Shown in pieces: positions 24,013 to 33,460 of a DNA stretch of 64,000 nt (the first letter of the stretch is position 1; the number at the start of each line of letters is the position of its first letter). Position numbers and translations under genes: made by a program. The DNA is from Halorubrum amylolyticum. Its GTDB lineage: Archaea > Halobacteriota > Halobacteria > Halobacteriales > Haloferacaceae. The notes beneath the pieces are model-generated. The model saw nothing but the letters and a program-made list of their open reading frames with translations, did no database searches and had not been told where the DNA came from. The stretch lies in assembly GCF_004114995.1 (NCBI RefSeq), contig NZ_SDJP01000002.1, positions 62,001 through 126,000 of the forward strand. The letters run 5' to 3'.

Positions 24013-26349
24013 ATGGCAGTACTCTGGCTCGAGGATGTCGATGCCGACGATGTCGGGACCGTCGGCGGAAAGGCGGCTTCGCTCGGTGAACTCATCGGGG
24101 CGGGGCTCCCGGTTCCGCCGGGGTTCACGGTCACGGCAGACACGTACCGCACCTTCATCGAGGAGGCGGGGATCGACGAGGAGCTGTTCGCCGCGGTCGA
24201 TGTCGACCCAGAGGACTCCGCCGCGCTCCGTGAGGCCGAGGAGACGGCGGCGGAGCTAATCGTAGAGACGCCGCTCCCCGACGACGTCCGCGAGGAGATC
24301 GTCGACCGGTACCGGGCGATGGGCGACGACGGCGAGGAGGCGTTCGTCGCGGTGCGCTCGTCGGCGACCGCCGAGGACCTCCCCGACTCCTCTTTCGCCG
24401 GCCAGCAGGAGACCTTCCTCAACGTCCGCGAACAGGATCTGATCCGCCGGGTGAAGGAGTGCTGGGCGTCGCTTTTCACCCAGCGGGCGATCTACTACCG
24501 GCAGCAGCGGGGATTCCCGCACGCCGATGTCGACATCGCGGTCGTCGTCCAGCGGATGGTCGACGCCGAGAAGTCCGGCGTGATGTTCACCAGCCACCCC
24601 TCGACCGGCGACCCGCAGATCACGATCGAGGCCGCGTGGGGACTCGGCGAGGCGGTCGTCTCCGGCACAGTCTCGCCGGACAACTACGTGTACGACCGCG
24701 ATCGAGGCGCCGTCGACGAAGTGACCGTCGCGGACAAGAAGGTGGAGATGGTCAAGGACGCGGAGACGGGCGAGACCGTCACGCTGGACGTCGACGACGA
24801 CCGCCGGAACAGCCGGGTGCTCTCGGACGCGGAGATCGAGGAGCTCGTCGCCCTCGGCGAGCGCGTCGAGGACCACTACGGGACGCCACAGGACGTGGAG
24901 TGGGCGATATACGACGGGGAGATCTACATGCTGCAGTCCCGTCCGATCACGACGATTCAGGAAGGCGAGGGGGGCGCCGACGAGGGCGAACCCGAAGAGA
25001 ACGCCGCCGGTACCGGCGGCGGTTCGGCCCCTAACGGCGCGGGCGACCGCGGCGCCGCGGACGACGACGCCGACGTGCTCGTCGACGGGCTCGGCGCCAG
25101 TCCGGGCGTCGTCTCCGGGACCGTCCGGATCGTTCACAAGCTCGACCATCTCGACCAAGTACAGGAGGGCGACGTGATGGTCACCGAGATGACGATGCCG
25201 GACATGGTTCCCGCGATGAAACGCGCCGCTGGGATCGTCACGGACGAGGGCGGCATGACGAGCCACGCCGCGATCATCTCGCGTGAGCTCGGCGTCCCCG
25301 CGGTCGTCGGCACCGGAAACGGGACTCGGCTCCTGAACGACGGACAGAGCGTCACGCTCGACGGCGACAAGGGAACGGTCCGCGCCGGCGCGGACGAGGA
25401 CGCCGAGTCCGGCGAGGAGTTCGAGCCGGTCGAGGCCGCGCGGCCGGAAACCCCCGTCAAGCCGATGACGGCGACGGAGGTGAAAGTGAACGTCTCGATC
25501 CCCGAGGCGGCCGAACGGGCCGCGGCGACGGGTGCCGACGGCGTCGGCCTGCTCCGGATCGAACACATGGTGTTGTCGCTCGGGAAAACTCCCGAGAAGT
25601 ACATCGCCGACCACGGGGCCCGCGCGTATCAGGACGAACTCATCGAGGGCGTCCGGCGGGTCGCCGACGAGTTCTACCCCCGGCCGGTTAGGGTCCGGAC
25701 TATCGACGCCCCGACCGACGAGTTCCGAGAGCTCGAGGGCGGCGAGGGCGAGCCGGCCGAACACAACCCGATGCTCGGCTGGCGCGGAATCCGCCGGAGC
25801 CTCGATAAGCCCGAGCCGTTTCGACAGGAGCTGGCGGCGTTCGCCCGGCTCTACGAGATGGGGTACGACAACCTGGAGGTGATGTTCCCGCTGGTCAACG
25901 ACGCGAGCGACATCGAGGGGATCAAAGGGCACATGCGCGAGTCCGGTATCGATCCCGACACGCACCGGTGGGGCGTGATGATCGAGACGCCGGCGAGCGC
26001 GCTGCAGATCGAGGAGCTGGCGGCCGCGGGGATCGACTTCGCCTCCTTCGGGACGAACGACCTCACGCAGTACACGCTGGCGGTCGATCGCAACAACGAG
26101 CACGTCGCCGACCGGTTCGACGAGCTTCACCCGGCGGTGTTACAGCTCATCGGCGACACGATCGAGACGTGCCGAGAGCTGGGCGTCGACACCAGCATCT
26201 GCGGACAGGCGGGATCGAAACCGGAGATGGTCGAGTTCCTCGTCGAGGCGGGCGTCTCCTCGATCTCGGCGAACATCGACGCGGTGCGGGACGTGCAACA
26301 CGAGGTGAAGCGGACCGAACAGCGGCTCCTCCTCGACTCGGTTCGCTGA
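24013..26349 (+). CDS. ppsA: Phosphoenolpyruvate synthase
   Basis: This 778-residue enzyme makes phosphoenolpyruvate from pyruvate and ATP, the entry to gluconeogenesis. The nucleotide-binding N-terminus has [10 protein letters not shown] and [20 protein letters not shown]. The phosphohistidine domain carries [17 protein letters not shown] (H418), and the C-terminal PEP/pyruvate barrel carries [20 protein letters not shown] and [12 protein letters not shown] haloarchaeal acidic linker (about 315-355) joins the first two domains. ATG 24013 follows a promoter with a TrmB-type site and a leader of about 35 bases. The frame is open further upstream but crosses the promoter. Confidence 0.97.
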   Translation: MAVLWLEDVDADDVGTVGGKAASLGELIGAGLPVPPGFTVTADTYRTFIEEAGIDEELFAAVDVDPEDSAALREAEETAAELIVETPLPDDVREEIVDRYRAMGDDGEEAFVAVRSSATAEDLPDSSFAGQQETFLNVREQDLIRRVKECWASLFTQRAIYYRQQRGFPHADVDIAVVVQRMVDAEKSGVMFTSHPSTGDPQITIEAAWGLGEAVVSGTVSPDNYVYDRDRGAVDEVTVADKKVEMVKDAETGETVTLDVDDDRRNSRVLSDAEIEELVALGERVEDHYGTPQDVEWAIYDGEIYMLQSRPITTIQEGEGGADEGEPEENAAGTGGGSAPNGAGDRGAADDDADVLVDGLGASPGVVSGTVRIVHKLDHLDQVQEGDVMVTEMTMPDMVPAMKRAAGIVTDEGGMTSHAAIISRELGVPAVVGTGNGTRLLNDGQSVTLDGDKGTVRAGADEDAESGEEFEPVEAARPETPVKPMTATEVKVNVSIPEAAERAAATGADGVGLLRIEHMVLSLGKTPEKYIADHGARAYQDELIEGVRRVADEFYPRPVRVRTIDAPTDEFRELEGGEGEPAEHNPMLGWRGIRRSLDKPEPFRQELAAFARLYEMGYDNLEVMFPLVNDASDIEGIKGHMRESGIDPDTHRWGVMIETPASALQIEELAAAGIDFASFGTNDLTQYTLAVDRNNEHVADRFDELHPAVLQLIGDTIETCRELGVDTSICGQAGSKPEMVEFLVEAGVSSISANIDAVRDVQHEVKRTEQRLLLDSVR

Positions 26350-26437
26350 CGCGGCCGCAGGAGCCGCTCGTCCGGCCGAGGCTTCCGGAGAGCCCGGAGC
26401 GGAACGGGTAAGGCCCTCCGCGGCAACGTTCGGTCGA

Positions 26438-27505
26438 ATGCAGCAGCCCGAGCCGCAGTCGTTCGACCGGGTGCTTTCCTCGATGTGCACCGAGCCACAT
26501 CCAGCGGCCCGGGAAGCGGCCGAGCGATTCCTCGCGACGAACCCGGGCGACCCGGCCACGTACGAGGCGGTCGCGTCGCTGGAGGAGCGCGCGGTCGAAC
26601 TCCTCGCGACGCTGGCGGACCACCCGACGCCGACCGACGCCGCGGGGTACGTCACCGCCGGCGGCACGGAGGCGAACGTGCAGGCGGTCCGGTCCGCGCG
26701 GAACCGCCACGACGCGAGCGACGTGAACGTCGTGGTCCCCGAGAGCGGCCACTTCTCGTTTCACAAGGCCGCGGAGCTGCTCGACGTGGAGCTCCGGACA
26801 GTGCCTCTCGACGACGACTTCCGGACCCGGACCGACGCCGTCGCGGCCGCCGTCGACGACGCGACCGCGCTGGTCGTCGGGGTCGCCGGGAGCACGGAGT
26901 ACGGTCGGGTCGACCCGATCCCGGAGCTCGCCCAAATCGCACACGAAGCGGGCGCGCGGATGCACGTCGACGCGGCGTGGGGCGGGTTCGTGCTCCCCTT
27001 CACCGACGCTGAGTGGTCGTTCGGCGACGCCGCCGTCGACACGCTGACGATCGACCCGCACAAGTTCGGGCAGGCGGCGGTGCCGGCCGGCGGGCTCCTC
27101 GCCCGCGACGACGCGGCGCTGGACGCGCTCGCGGTCGACACGCCCTACCTGGAGACGCGGTCGCAGGCGACGCTGACGGGAACGCGGAGCGGTGCGGGCG
27201 TCGCCGGAGCCGTGGCCGCGATGGAGGCGCTGTGGCCGGACGGCTACCGCGACGCGGTCGAGCGCGCGACCGCCAACGCCGACTGGCTCGCGAGGGCGCT
27301 CGGAGAGCGCGGATACGACGTGGTCGAGCCGGAGCTCCCGCTCGTCGCCGCGGCGCTCCCCGAGTCCGAGTTCGACGCGCTTCGAGGGGCGGGCTGGAAG
27401 GTCTCGCGGACGGGTAACGGCGAGCTGCGTGTCGTCTGTATGCCCCACGTAACTCGGGAGGGGCTCCGGGCGTTCGTGGCGGACCTCGATCGAATCCGGG
27501 AGTGA
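26438..27505 (+). CDS. mfnA: MfnA-type PLP decarboxylase (L-aspartate / L-tyrosine)
   Basis: This 355-residue group II pyridoxal-phosphate decarboxylase has [20 protein letters not shown] for cofactor binding, [14 protein letters not shown] with the PLP-pairing Asp, and the Schiff-base lysine in [10 protein letters not shown] (about K209). In methanogens MfnA makes tyramine for methanofuran. Haloarchaea lack methanofuran, so here it most likely makes beta-alanine from aspartate for coenzyme A. It stands alone after ppsA. No leader is visible, and the upstream ~90 bases are GC-rich. Confidence 0.93.
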   Translation: MQQPEPQSFDRVLSSMCTEPHPAAREAAERFLATNPGDPATYEAVASLEERAVELLATLADHPTPTDAAGYVTAGGTEANVQAVRSARNRHDASDVNVVVPESGHFSFHKAAELLDVELRTVPLDDDFRTRTDAVAAAVDDATALVVGVAGSTEYGRVDPIPELAQIAHEAGARMHVDAAWGGFVLPFTDAEWSFGDAAVDTLTIDPHKFGQAAVPAGGLLARDDAALDALAVDTPYLETRSQATLTGTRSGAGVAGAVAAMEALWPDGYRDAVERATANADWLARALGERGYDVVEPELPLVAAALPESEFDALRGAGWKVSRTGNGELRVVCMPHVTREGLRAFVADLDRIRE

Positions 27506-27773
27506 TCGGCGAGGACGTTGCAGTAGCTGGCGGGAAACCGCGTAGCGAAGCGGTCTGAATGGCGAACAGGCGGCGGTCGTCGATCCCGGGCGGCTCGCCG
27601 CGCGGCCGCCTCGACCGCGCCGGGACGGGCGTCAGGTCACGGAACGGGTAGTTCCGGCATCCGGAATAAGGGGTAGGGACCGCCACCGCGGCCGGTGTCG
27701 TGAAAGCGATGCGGCGACAGCGAAGCCTCGCTACTCCCCGATCTTTTTCACCCGAACCGCCGCCAACACTCCT
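27506..27773. other. 268-base intergenic gap with small palindromes, no gene seen
   Basis: I see no coding sequence here. GGAAC-GGGTA-GTTCC (27641-27655) overlaps TTCCGG-CAT-CCGGAA (27652-27666), so alternative hairpins are possible. A TATA-like ATCTTTTTC (about 27741-27749) lies about 25 bases before the GTG start of the next gene. Confidence 0.5.
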
Positions 27774-28436
27774 GTGACTCCCTTCAGCGACCTCGCCCGC
27801 GCCGCCTACTGCCCGCGACAGCTCTACTACGCGCGACGCGACGACGACCGAGACGTTCCCGGCGACGCGCAGTCTCGGATCGACCTCGCCTTTCGGTACC
27901 CGACGCTCGTCGACGCCCCGGACGCGACGCTCCGGCGGCTCCCGATCCGCCGGTCTCCGGCAGCGTATCGTCGAAACCTCTCGCGGCTCCGAAACCGCGA
28001 CGACTATGACCGGCTCGCCGACCCCGAACACGAGCGCGCCTTCCGATCCGGAAAGGACTGTCACGGGACGGTCCACAAGGTGCTCGCGGGCGAGTCGGAC
28101 GCCGATCCGCCGACCCCCACGGTCGTCTCCCCGGGCGAACCGCCGGAGAACGGGGTCTGGGAGCCGCAGGCGGTCAAGGCCGTCGCCGTCGCCAAGGCGG
28201 TCGCGTGGGAGCGCGAACGCGAGGTGCCGCGCGCGCTCGTTGAGTACCCGAGCGTCGGGACCGTCCGCGAGGTCCGGCTCACGACCCGGAAGAAGGCCGC
28301 CTATCGGCGAGCGCTTCGGGCCGCCCGCGCGATCGACGGCCCGCCGTCCCGCGTCGACGACGACCGGTGTTCCGCCTGCGACTACCGCGACCGGTGCGGC
28401 ACCGGGCGGCGGTCGTTCCGGTCGCTGCTGGGCTAG
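27774..28436 (+). CDS. Stand-alone Cas4-like (RecB-family) iron-sulfur protein
   Basis: This 220-residue protein has the cysteine layout of Cas4: one N-terminal Cys in AAYCPRQLYY (C13) and a C-terminal trio CSACDYRDRC (C199, C202, C208), which would ligate a 4Fe-4S cluster. GKDCHGTVHKVL, SPGEPPENGVWEPQAVKAVA and RALVEYP are conserved-looking blocks. A clear D...(D/E)xK nuclease core is not obvious, so activity is uncertain. No CRISPR array or cas gene is nearby, so a role in DNA repair is more likely than spacer acquisition. GTG 27774 fits the TATA spacing. Confidence 0.8.
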   Translation: MTPFSDLARAAYCPRQLYYARRDDDRDVPGDAQSRIDLAFRYPTLVDAPDATLRRLPIRRSPAAYRRNLSRLRNRDDYDRLADPEHERAFRSGKDCHGTVHKVLAGESDADPPTPTVVSPGEPPENGVWEPQAVKAVAVAKAVAWEREREVPRALVEYPSVGTVREVRLTTRKKAAYRRALRAARAIDGPPSRVDDDRCSACDYRDRCGTGRRSFRSLLG

Positions 28437-28442
28437 CTCTGC

Positions 28443-28931
28443 CTACGGCGAGAAGGAGGTTCCGCACTCGAAACAGGTGAACCGGAACCGCCCCTCGTCG
28501 GTCAGCTCGGTCGCGTGCGGGAGTTCTTCGCCGCACTCGCGGCACTCGATCAGCGACTCGATCTGGTCCCAGTCGTGGCGGGCGCCGGGGGCGCCGAACG
28601 CCCACGCGACGACCTCCTCCTCTGCGTCCTCGCGCACGAAGCCGGACTGGAACTCCCCCGGCGCGAACCGGATCAGCTCGCCGGCCTCCACGTCGACCCG
28701 CTCGCGCTCCCGGCCCACCTCGAAGGTGGCGGTCCCCGAGAGCACGTAGAACACCTCCTCTTGGTCGCCGTGGGTGTGGAGCCCGCCGGAGAACGCGTCT
28801 CCCGGGGCGAGCTCGAAGTAGTTCATCGCGACGTGGTCGGTGCCGAGGTCCCGTGAGACCGGCTTTCGCACGTCGTGGACCCCCATCGGATTCGTGACGA
28901 TGTCGACGTCGTCGATCGCGGTTTTTCGCAT
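28443..28931 (-). CDS. Cupin-domain protein with C-terminal zinc ribbon
   Basis: This 162-residue protein has a single cupin barrel with metal-binding GGLHTHGDQEEVFYVLSG (His 51 and 53, Glu 57-58) and ELIRFAPGEFQSGF as motif 2. A zinc ribbon CRECG...CFECG closes the C-terminus. Small cupins of this sort often bind a metal or small ligand, and the ribbon suggests binding to nucleic acid or another protein. It ends seven bases after the opposite-strand Cas4-like gene and diverges from the LeuA-type gene. Confidence 0.85.
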   Translation of the reverse strand: MRKTAIDDVDIVTNPMGVHDVRKPVSRDLGTDHVAMNYFELAPGDAFSGGLHTHGDQEEVFYVLSGTATFEVGRERERVDVEAGELIRFAPGEFQSGFVREDAEEEVVAWAFGAPGARHDWDQIESLIECRECGEELPHATELTDEGRFRFTCFECGTSFSP

Positions 28932-29040
28932 ATCGATCCGTCCGAGGGCGGCCGTATAACCGTGTCCCCGGCCGCGTTCCTGACGGCGCCGGCGAGCGCG
29001 CCGGGGTCGCCGGCCCGGCCAAAGCTGTCGCGACCCGACG

Positions 29041-29156
29041 ACTTATCCGTGTGTGACTCATCGGCACGGATACGAATGACACGAGACGATCGTGATCGTT
29101 CGGAGGATAGAGGAAGTCGCCTCGCGGCGGCTGGCCGCGAAATTCTCCGACGATAG
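29041..29156 (+). promoter_or_regulatory. Promoter and 26-codon upstream ORF before the LeuA-type gene
   Basis: A TATA-like ACTTATC (29041-29047) lies 29 bases before ATG 29076, which opens a 26-residue frame beginning MTRDDRDRSEDR and ending at TAG 29154-29156. It overlaps the annotated start of the synthase in another frame. It could be a leader peptide, or simply the first ATG of the transcript. Leucine codons are not enriched. Confidence 0.35.
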
Positions 29157-30777
29157 CGACACCGGGGCGCGACCGCCCCGCGGCGGTACCGGCCCCGAAC
29201 CCACTGACCAGCCGACGGACCCCCTTTTGACCCGAACACAACTCACCACACTCGACGAGGTACAGCTGTTGGACACCACCCTGCGCGACGGCGAGCAGAT
29301 GCCGGCCGTCTCGCTGACGCCGGCCGAGAAGGTCGACGTCGCCCGCGAGCTCGACGCGGCCGGGATGCACCTGATCGAGGCCGGGTCGGCGTGCACCTCG
29401 GAGGGCGAACGCGAGGCGATCCGCCGGGTGGCCGACGAGGGGCTCGACGCGACCGTGACGAGCTTCGCCCGCGGCGTGAAGCGGGACGTCGACCACGCGC
29501 TCGACTGCGGCGTCGACGGGATCAACCTCGTCGTCCCCGCGTCGGACAAACACGTCGAGACGAAGGTCGACTCGACCCGCGACGACGTGGTCGAGACGAC
29601 AGTCGAACTCGTCGAGTACGCCAAAGACCACGGGCTGTGGGTCGAGGTGCTCGGCGAGGACGGCTCCCGCGCCGACCTCGACTACCTCGAACGCCTGCTC
29701 GGGGCCGGCCTCGACGCCGGCGCCGACCGGATCTGCTACTGCGACACCGTCGGCGCGGCCGACCCGGAGCGCACCGCGGCGGTCGTCTCCCGGCTCGCCG
29801 ACCGCGGCCCCACGAGCCTCCACACCCACGACGACCTCGGCTTCGGCGTGGCGAACGTCCACGCCGGCCTGAAGGCGGGCGCCGACATGGTTCACGGGAC
29901 CGTCATGGGCGTCGGCGAGCGCGCCGGAAACGTCGCCTTGGAGGAGGTCGCCATCGCGCTCGACCGGTCGTACGACGTCGACACCGTCGAGCTGGAGCGA
30001 CTCTACCGGCTTTGCCGGACCGTGAGCGACGCGACCGGCGTCGCCCTCCCGCCGAACAAGGCGGTCTGCGGCGCCAACGCCTTCGCCCACGAGTCGGGCA
30101 TCCACACCGACGGGACGCTGAAGGACGGGACGATGTACGAGCCGTACCCACCCGAGTCGGTGGGGCGGGAGCGACGGCTCGTCCTCGGGAAACACGCCGG
30201 GCGGGCGGGGGTTAAGGCGGCCCTCGCCGAGCACGACGTGGCCGTCGACGACAACGAGCTGAGCGAGGTCGTGAGCCGCGTGAAGGAGCTCGGCGACCGC
30301 GGAAAGCGGGTCACCGACGCCGACCTGCTCGCGATCACCGAGGACGTACAGGGCCGCGAGCGCGACCGGCACGTCGAGCTCGTCGACCTGTCGGCCACCT
30401 CCGGCGGGAACCTCCCGACGGCATCGGTCCGACTTCGCGTCGGCGACGACGAGCGCGTCGCCTCCGGCACCGGGTCAGGCCCCGTTGACGCCGGATTGGA
30501 GGCGGTCCGGGCCGCGCTGGCGGGCGAGGCCGCCGGCGAGGGCGTCTCCTTCGAGCTCGACTCTTACCACGTCGACGCGATCACGGGCGGGACCGACGCC
30601 GTCGTCACCGTCGAGGTCGACCTCTCGCGGGGCGACCGGTCCGTGAGCGTCTCCGCGACCGACGCCGACATCACCCGTGCCAGCGTCGTCGGGATGGTCG
30701 ACGGGCTCGACCGTCTGCTCTCGGCCGCCGCCGAGGGCGGGTCGTCGCCGGACGCGGCCTCGCTCGCCGACGACTAA
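29092..30777 (+). CDS. leuA: 2-isopropylmalate synthase / (R)-citramalate synthase family enzyme
   Basis: This protein of up to 561 residues condenses acetyl-CoA with a 2-oxo acid, in leucine or isoleucine synthesis. It shows LLDTTLRDGEQMPAVS, GSACTSEGEREAIRRV, SLHTHDDLGFGVANVHAGLK, VMGVGERAGN and NKAVCGANAFAHESGIHTDG. A C-terminal LeuA dimer-type regulatory domain (about 420-540) suggests feedback control. The start is uncertain: GTG 29092 gives about 45 low-complexity residues before the conserved part, and TTG 29227 is the alternative. Which 2-oxo acid it uses cannot be decided here; citramalate synthase is a real option. Confidence 0.88.
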   Translation: MIVRRIEEVASRRLAAKFSDDSDTGARPPRGGTGPEPTDQPTDPLLTRTQLTTLDEVQLLDTTLRDGEQMPAVSLTPAEKVDVARELDAAGMHLIEAGSACTSEGEREAIRRVADEGLDATVTSFARGVKRDVDHALDCGVDGINLVVPASDKHVETKVDSTRDDVVETTVELVEYAKDHGLWVEVLGEDGSRADLDYLERLLGAGLDAGADRICYCDTVGAADPERTAAVVSRLADRGPTSLHTHDDLGFGVANVHAGLKAGADMVHGTVMGVGERAGNVALEEVAIALDRSYDVDTVELERLYRLCRTVSDATGVALPPNKAVCGANAFAHESGIHTDGTLKDGTMYEPYPPESVGRERRLVLGKHAGRAGVKAALAEHDVAVDDNELSEVVSRVKELGDRGKRVTDADLLAITEDVQGRERDRHVELVDLSATSGGNLPTASVRLRVGDDERVASGTGSGPVDAGLEAVRAALAGEAAGEGVSFELDSYHVDAITGGTDAVVTVEVDLSRGDRSVSVSATDADITRASVVGMVDGLDRLLSAAAEGGSSPDAASLADD

Positions 30778-30850
30778 AGGCGGGCCGACGGAGCGGGTGG
30801 CACGCCGTCGTCTGACGGGGTTTTTAAGCGAGGCCGCCCGAACGGCGTCC

Positions 30851-31162
30851 GTGAGCGTCGTCGTCGCGGTGAAACCCTCCGCCCGAAAGCGCAACGCGAA
30901 GGTGGGGCGGCTCGTCTTCGAGGACGGCTCCCGCCACGCGTTCGAGAGCCGCGCGGCCGCCGAGCGCTGGGCCGACGACCTCTCGACGGGAGACGGCCAC
31001 GTCTGGGTCGCGAGCGCGCATCCCCGCGACGGCGACGACGCAGACCTCTATCTGGTCTCGCGGGCGACCAACGCGAAGCTCGAGGCCGCCTACGACAAGC
31101 GTCGGCGGCGGCTCCGCGGCGACGCCGCACCCGAACAGGAGTCGCTGGGCGGGGAGCCGTAA
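30851..31162 (+). CDS. Small basic haloarchaeal conserved hypothetical protein
   Basis: This 103-residue protein begins VSVVVAVKPSARKRNAKVGR, then LVFEDGSRHAFESRAAAERW. It is rich in Lys and Arg at both ends, unusual for a haloarchaeal protein, which suggests nucleic-acid or ribosome contact. The GTG at 30851 is fixed by TTTTTAA (30821-30827), 23 bases upstream. I know the family only as a haloarchaeal protein of unknown function. Confidence 0.7.
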   Translation: MSVVVAVKPSARKRNAKVGRLVFEDGSRHAFESRAAAERWADDLSTGDGHVWVASAHPRDGDDADLYLVSRATNAKLEAAYDKRRRRLRGDAAPEQESLGGEP

Positions 31163-31176
31163 CGCTCGGCGGCCGG

Positions 31177-31551
31177 CTACTGCTCTTCGACGATGTCGCC
31201 GCGGAACCCCTCCACGCCCTCCACGGCCTCCAGCACCGCCTTTCGGTCCGCGTCGTCGACGTCGGACTCCCTGAGGGCGTCGTCGAGATGGGTCGCGATC
31301 GCGTCGAACTCCGCGTCGGTAATCCCTAGTTCCTCGTGGGCCGTCTCCATGTCGTCGCCCTCGTACTCTATCGGGCCACCGGCGACCGCGCTCAGGAACG
31401 TCGTCTGGTGGGTTCGCTGCGCCGCCATATCCACGTCGTCGAAGTGGTGGGCCACCCGCTCGTCATCGAGGACGCAATCGTAGAACTCGTCGACGACCGC
31501 ACCGACCGCCTGCTCGCCGCCGAGGCGGTCGTACAGCGTCGCATCGGACAT
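31177..31551 (-). CDS. Truncated haemoglobin (group I type)
   Basis: This 124-residue protein has the 2-on-2 globin layout: LYDRLGGEQAVGAVVDEFYD, then HFDDVDMAAQRTHQTTFLSA, GGPIEYEGDDMETAH with the likely proximal His, and a C-terminal helix. Group I truncated haemoglobins bind oxygen or nitric oxide. The fold and length match family norms. It converges with the small basic protein and lies next to tRNA-Ser on the same strand; no functional partner is evident. Confidence 0.9.
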   Translation of the reverse strand: MSDATLYDRLGGEQAVGAVVDEFYDCVLDDERVAHHFDDVDMAAQRTHQTTFLSAVAGGPIEYEGDDMETAHEELGITDAEFDAIATHLDDALRESDVDDADRKAVLEAVEGVEGFRGDIVEEQ

Positions 31552-31655
31552 ACGATCCGGTCACGACCGCGACGTATGGATTTTCTGCCGACGGGTCGAG
31601 TTCAGCGCGACTCACGTTCGGGTCCGACGGCTACCCGTCGAGCGTTCGAAAGAAG

Positions 31656-31740
31656 CGCCGAGGCGGAGATTTGAACTCCGGTGTCCGAATGGACAGTAGA
31701 TTTCGAATCTACCGCCTTGGCCAGGCTAGGCTACCTCGGC
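31656..31740 (-). tRNA. tRNA-Ser (anticodon CGA)
   Basis: The minus strand folds as a class II tRNA of 85 bases. The acceptor stem is GCCGAGG/CCTCGGC with discriminator G. The anticodon stem GTAGA/TCTAC closes loop TTCGAAA (anticodon CGA, reading UCG). The long variable arm is TGTCC-ATTC-GGACA, and the T arm is CGGAG-TTCAAAT-CTCCG. The long variable arm and G73 mark serine. No intron is seen and CCA is not encoded. Confidence 0.95.
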
Positions 31741-31888
31741 TCACTCTTCGGTTGGCCGGTTCCGCTGTTATGCGTTTCGATCGTCGACGGCGACGGTGGG
31801 ATCGTGGCGGCTTCGTGGGGTGACCGTCCCGGTCGTTCGGCGGCGGCCGGCCGACAACGCTTTTCGGGAGGGATCGCGTGGTACCGGT

Positions 31889-32851
31889 ATGGACGTCCCC
31901 GAAGCGGCCGACGCCTGCGTCCGCGTCGTCGACGAGGTCGGCGGCGCGGTCGTGGCCGACCGCGAGTTCCTCAACCGCGTCACGCTCGGCATCCTCGCCC
32001 GCGGTCACGTCCTCTTAGAGGACGTGCCCGGCACCGGAAAGACACTCTCCGCGCGCTCGTTCGCGGCCGCGCTCGGCTTGGAGTTCTCGCGGGTCCAGTT
32101 CACGCCCGACCTCCTCCCGAGCGACGTGACCGGGACCAACGTGTTCGACGAGCGCGACGGCTCCTTCTCCTTTTCACCGGGACCGATCTTCGCGAACGTC
32201 GTGCTCGCCGACGAGATCAACCGCGCGCCCCCGAAGACGCAGGCCGCCCTGCTGGAGGCGATGGAGGAGGGACAGGTGACCGTCGACGGTGAAACCCACG
32301 ACCTCCCGAACCCCTTCTACGTCATCGCGACGCAGAACCCGGTCGAGAGCGAGGGCGCGTTCCCGCTCCCGGAGGCCCAACTCGACCGGTTCGCCATCAA
32401 GACCTCGATCGGCTACCCCGACGACGAGGGGGAGGTCGAACTGCTCCGCCGGCGGGCGGGCCGCGTCGCGCAGGCGCCGACGGTCGAGCGCGTGCTCGAC
32501 CCGGACGCCGTCTCGGACCTCCGTGAGGTCCCGGAGGCGGTCCGCGTCGACGACGACGTGCTGGGGTACATGGCGTCGGTCGCCCGCGCGACTCGGGAGG
32601 ACCGACGCGTCGATGTCGGGGTCTCTCCCCGCGGCACCCAGCGGCTCTTCGAGACGGCGCGGGCCGCCGCGGTCGTCGCAGACCGGGAGTTCGTCACGCC
32701 CGACGACGTGAAACGCGTCGCGGAGCCGGCGCTCGCGCACCGGCTCGTGTTGACCCCGGACGCCGCCGTCAACGACGCCGACAAGCGCGACGTGATCGCC
32801 GACGTGCTCGACCGGATCGCGGTGCCGACGGTGGACGCGGCGGAGGCGTGA
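31889..32851 (+). CDS. MoxR-family AAA+ ATPase
   Basis: This 320-residue ATPase has Walker [14 protein letters not shown] (K51), Walker [21 protein letters not shown], sensor 1 [20 protein letters not shown], the arginine finger [13 protein letters not shown], and a lid domain ending [17 protein letters not shown]. MoxR proteins act as chaperones for protein-complex maturation, usually beside a DUF58/vWA gene. No such partner follows here; pyrE converges instead. A TATA-like GCTTTTC lies about 28 bases before ATG 31889, which decides against the longer frame that runs into the tRNA. Confidence 0.92.
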   Translation: MDVPEAADACVRVVDEVGGAVVADREFLNRVTLGILARGHVLLEDVPGTGKTLSARSFAAALGLEFSRVQFTPDLLPSDVTGTNVFDERDGSFSFSPGPIFANVVLADEINRAPPKTQAALLEAMEEGQVTVDGETHDLPNPFYVIATQNPVESEGAFPLPEAQLDRFAIKTSIGYPDDEGEVELLRRRAGRVAQAPTVERVLDPDAVSDLREVPEAVRVDDDVLGYMASVARATREDRRVDVGVSPRGTQRLFETARAAAVVADREFVTPDDVKRVAEPALAHRLVLTPDAAVNDADKRDVIADVLDRIAVPTVDAAEA

Positions 32852-32868
32852 TTCGCCGAGCAACCGGA

Positions 32869-33417
32869 CTACTCCGCGTCCCGCTCCGCCAGCAGCCCGG
32901 TCGCCGTGAGCAGCGACTCCAGTTCGACGTCGTGTTCGGCCAACAGCTCCGTCGCACCTTCCTCGCGGTCGACGACGACGAGCACGCGGTTCACCGTCGC
33001 GCCCGCCTCGCGGAGCGCCTCGACGGCGTCGACCGCTGACTGCCCGGTCGTGGCGATGTCCTCCAACACGACGACCTCCTCGCCCTCGTCGAGCCGGCCC
33101 TCGATGCGGTTGCCCGTGCCGTACTCCTTCGCCTGCTTGCGCGCGATGACGTACGGGCGGCCCATCTCGGCGGCCGTCACGGCCACGAGCGGGACCGCGC
33201 CCAGCGCGACGCCCGCGAGCTTCGCGTCCGTGCCGGCGAGGCGGTCGGCGAACGCCTCGCTCACGAGCCGGAGCGCGTCCGGGTCGGTCTCGAAGAGGTA
33301 CTTGTCGACGTAGTAGTCGCTCGTCCCGCCGTGCGAGAGCTCGAACTCGCCAAATTTGACGGCGTCGGCCGCCCGCAGCGCGGCGATCAGCTCGCTCCGT
33401 CGCTCGTCGTCGGTCAT
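32869..33417 (-). CDS. pyrE: Orotate phosphoribosyltransferase
   Basis: This 182-residue enzyme attaches orotate to PRPP in pyrimidine synthesis. It shows [36 protein letters not shown] and the PRPP loop [23 protein letters not shown] 33417 is chosen because the upstream ATG at 33444 lies inside the TATA-like GTTTATGG (about 33440-33447), which is 23-30 bases away. That promoter starts where the truncated glycosyltransferase homology stops, so pyrE probably has an independent, newly apposed upstream region. Confidence 0.94.
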   Translation of the reverse strand: MTDDERRSELIAALRAADAVKFGEFELSHGGTSDYYVDKYLFETDPDALRLVSEAFADRLAGTDAKLAGVALGAVPLVAVTAAEMGRPYVIARKQAKEYGTGNRIEGRLDEGEEVVVLEDIATTGQSAVDAVEALREAGATVNRVLVVVDREEGATELLAEHDVELESLLTATGLLAERDAE

Positions 33418-33460
33418 ACCGAGATAGGGCGCGTCGGCGACCATAAACGGGTCGGAACGC

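Noticed and set aside
24256..26130. Long frame opposite ppsA
   Set aside because: An antisense shadow without domain motifs.
31681..32292. Plus-strand frame across the tRNA-Ser gene
   Set aside because: It lies over a tRNA on the opposite strand and shares no protein pattern; the MoxR gene begins at 31889 in another frame.
33418..33444. ATG 33444 as the start of pyrE
   Set aside because: It is part of the TATA-like GTTTATGG.
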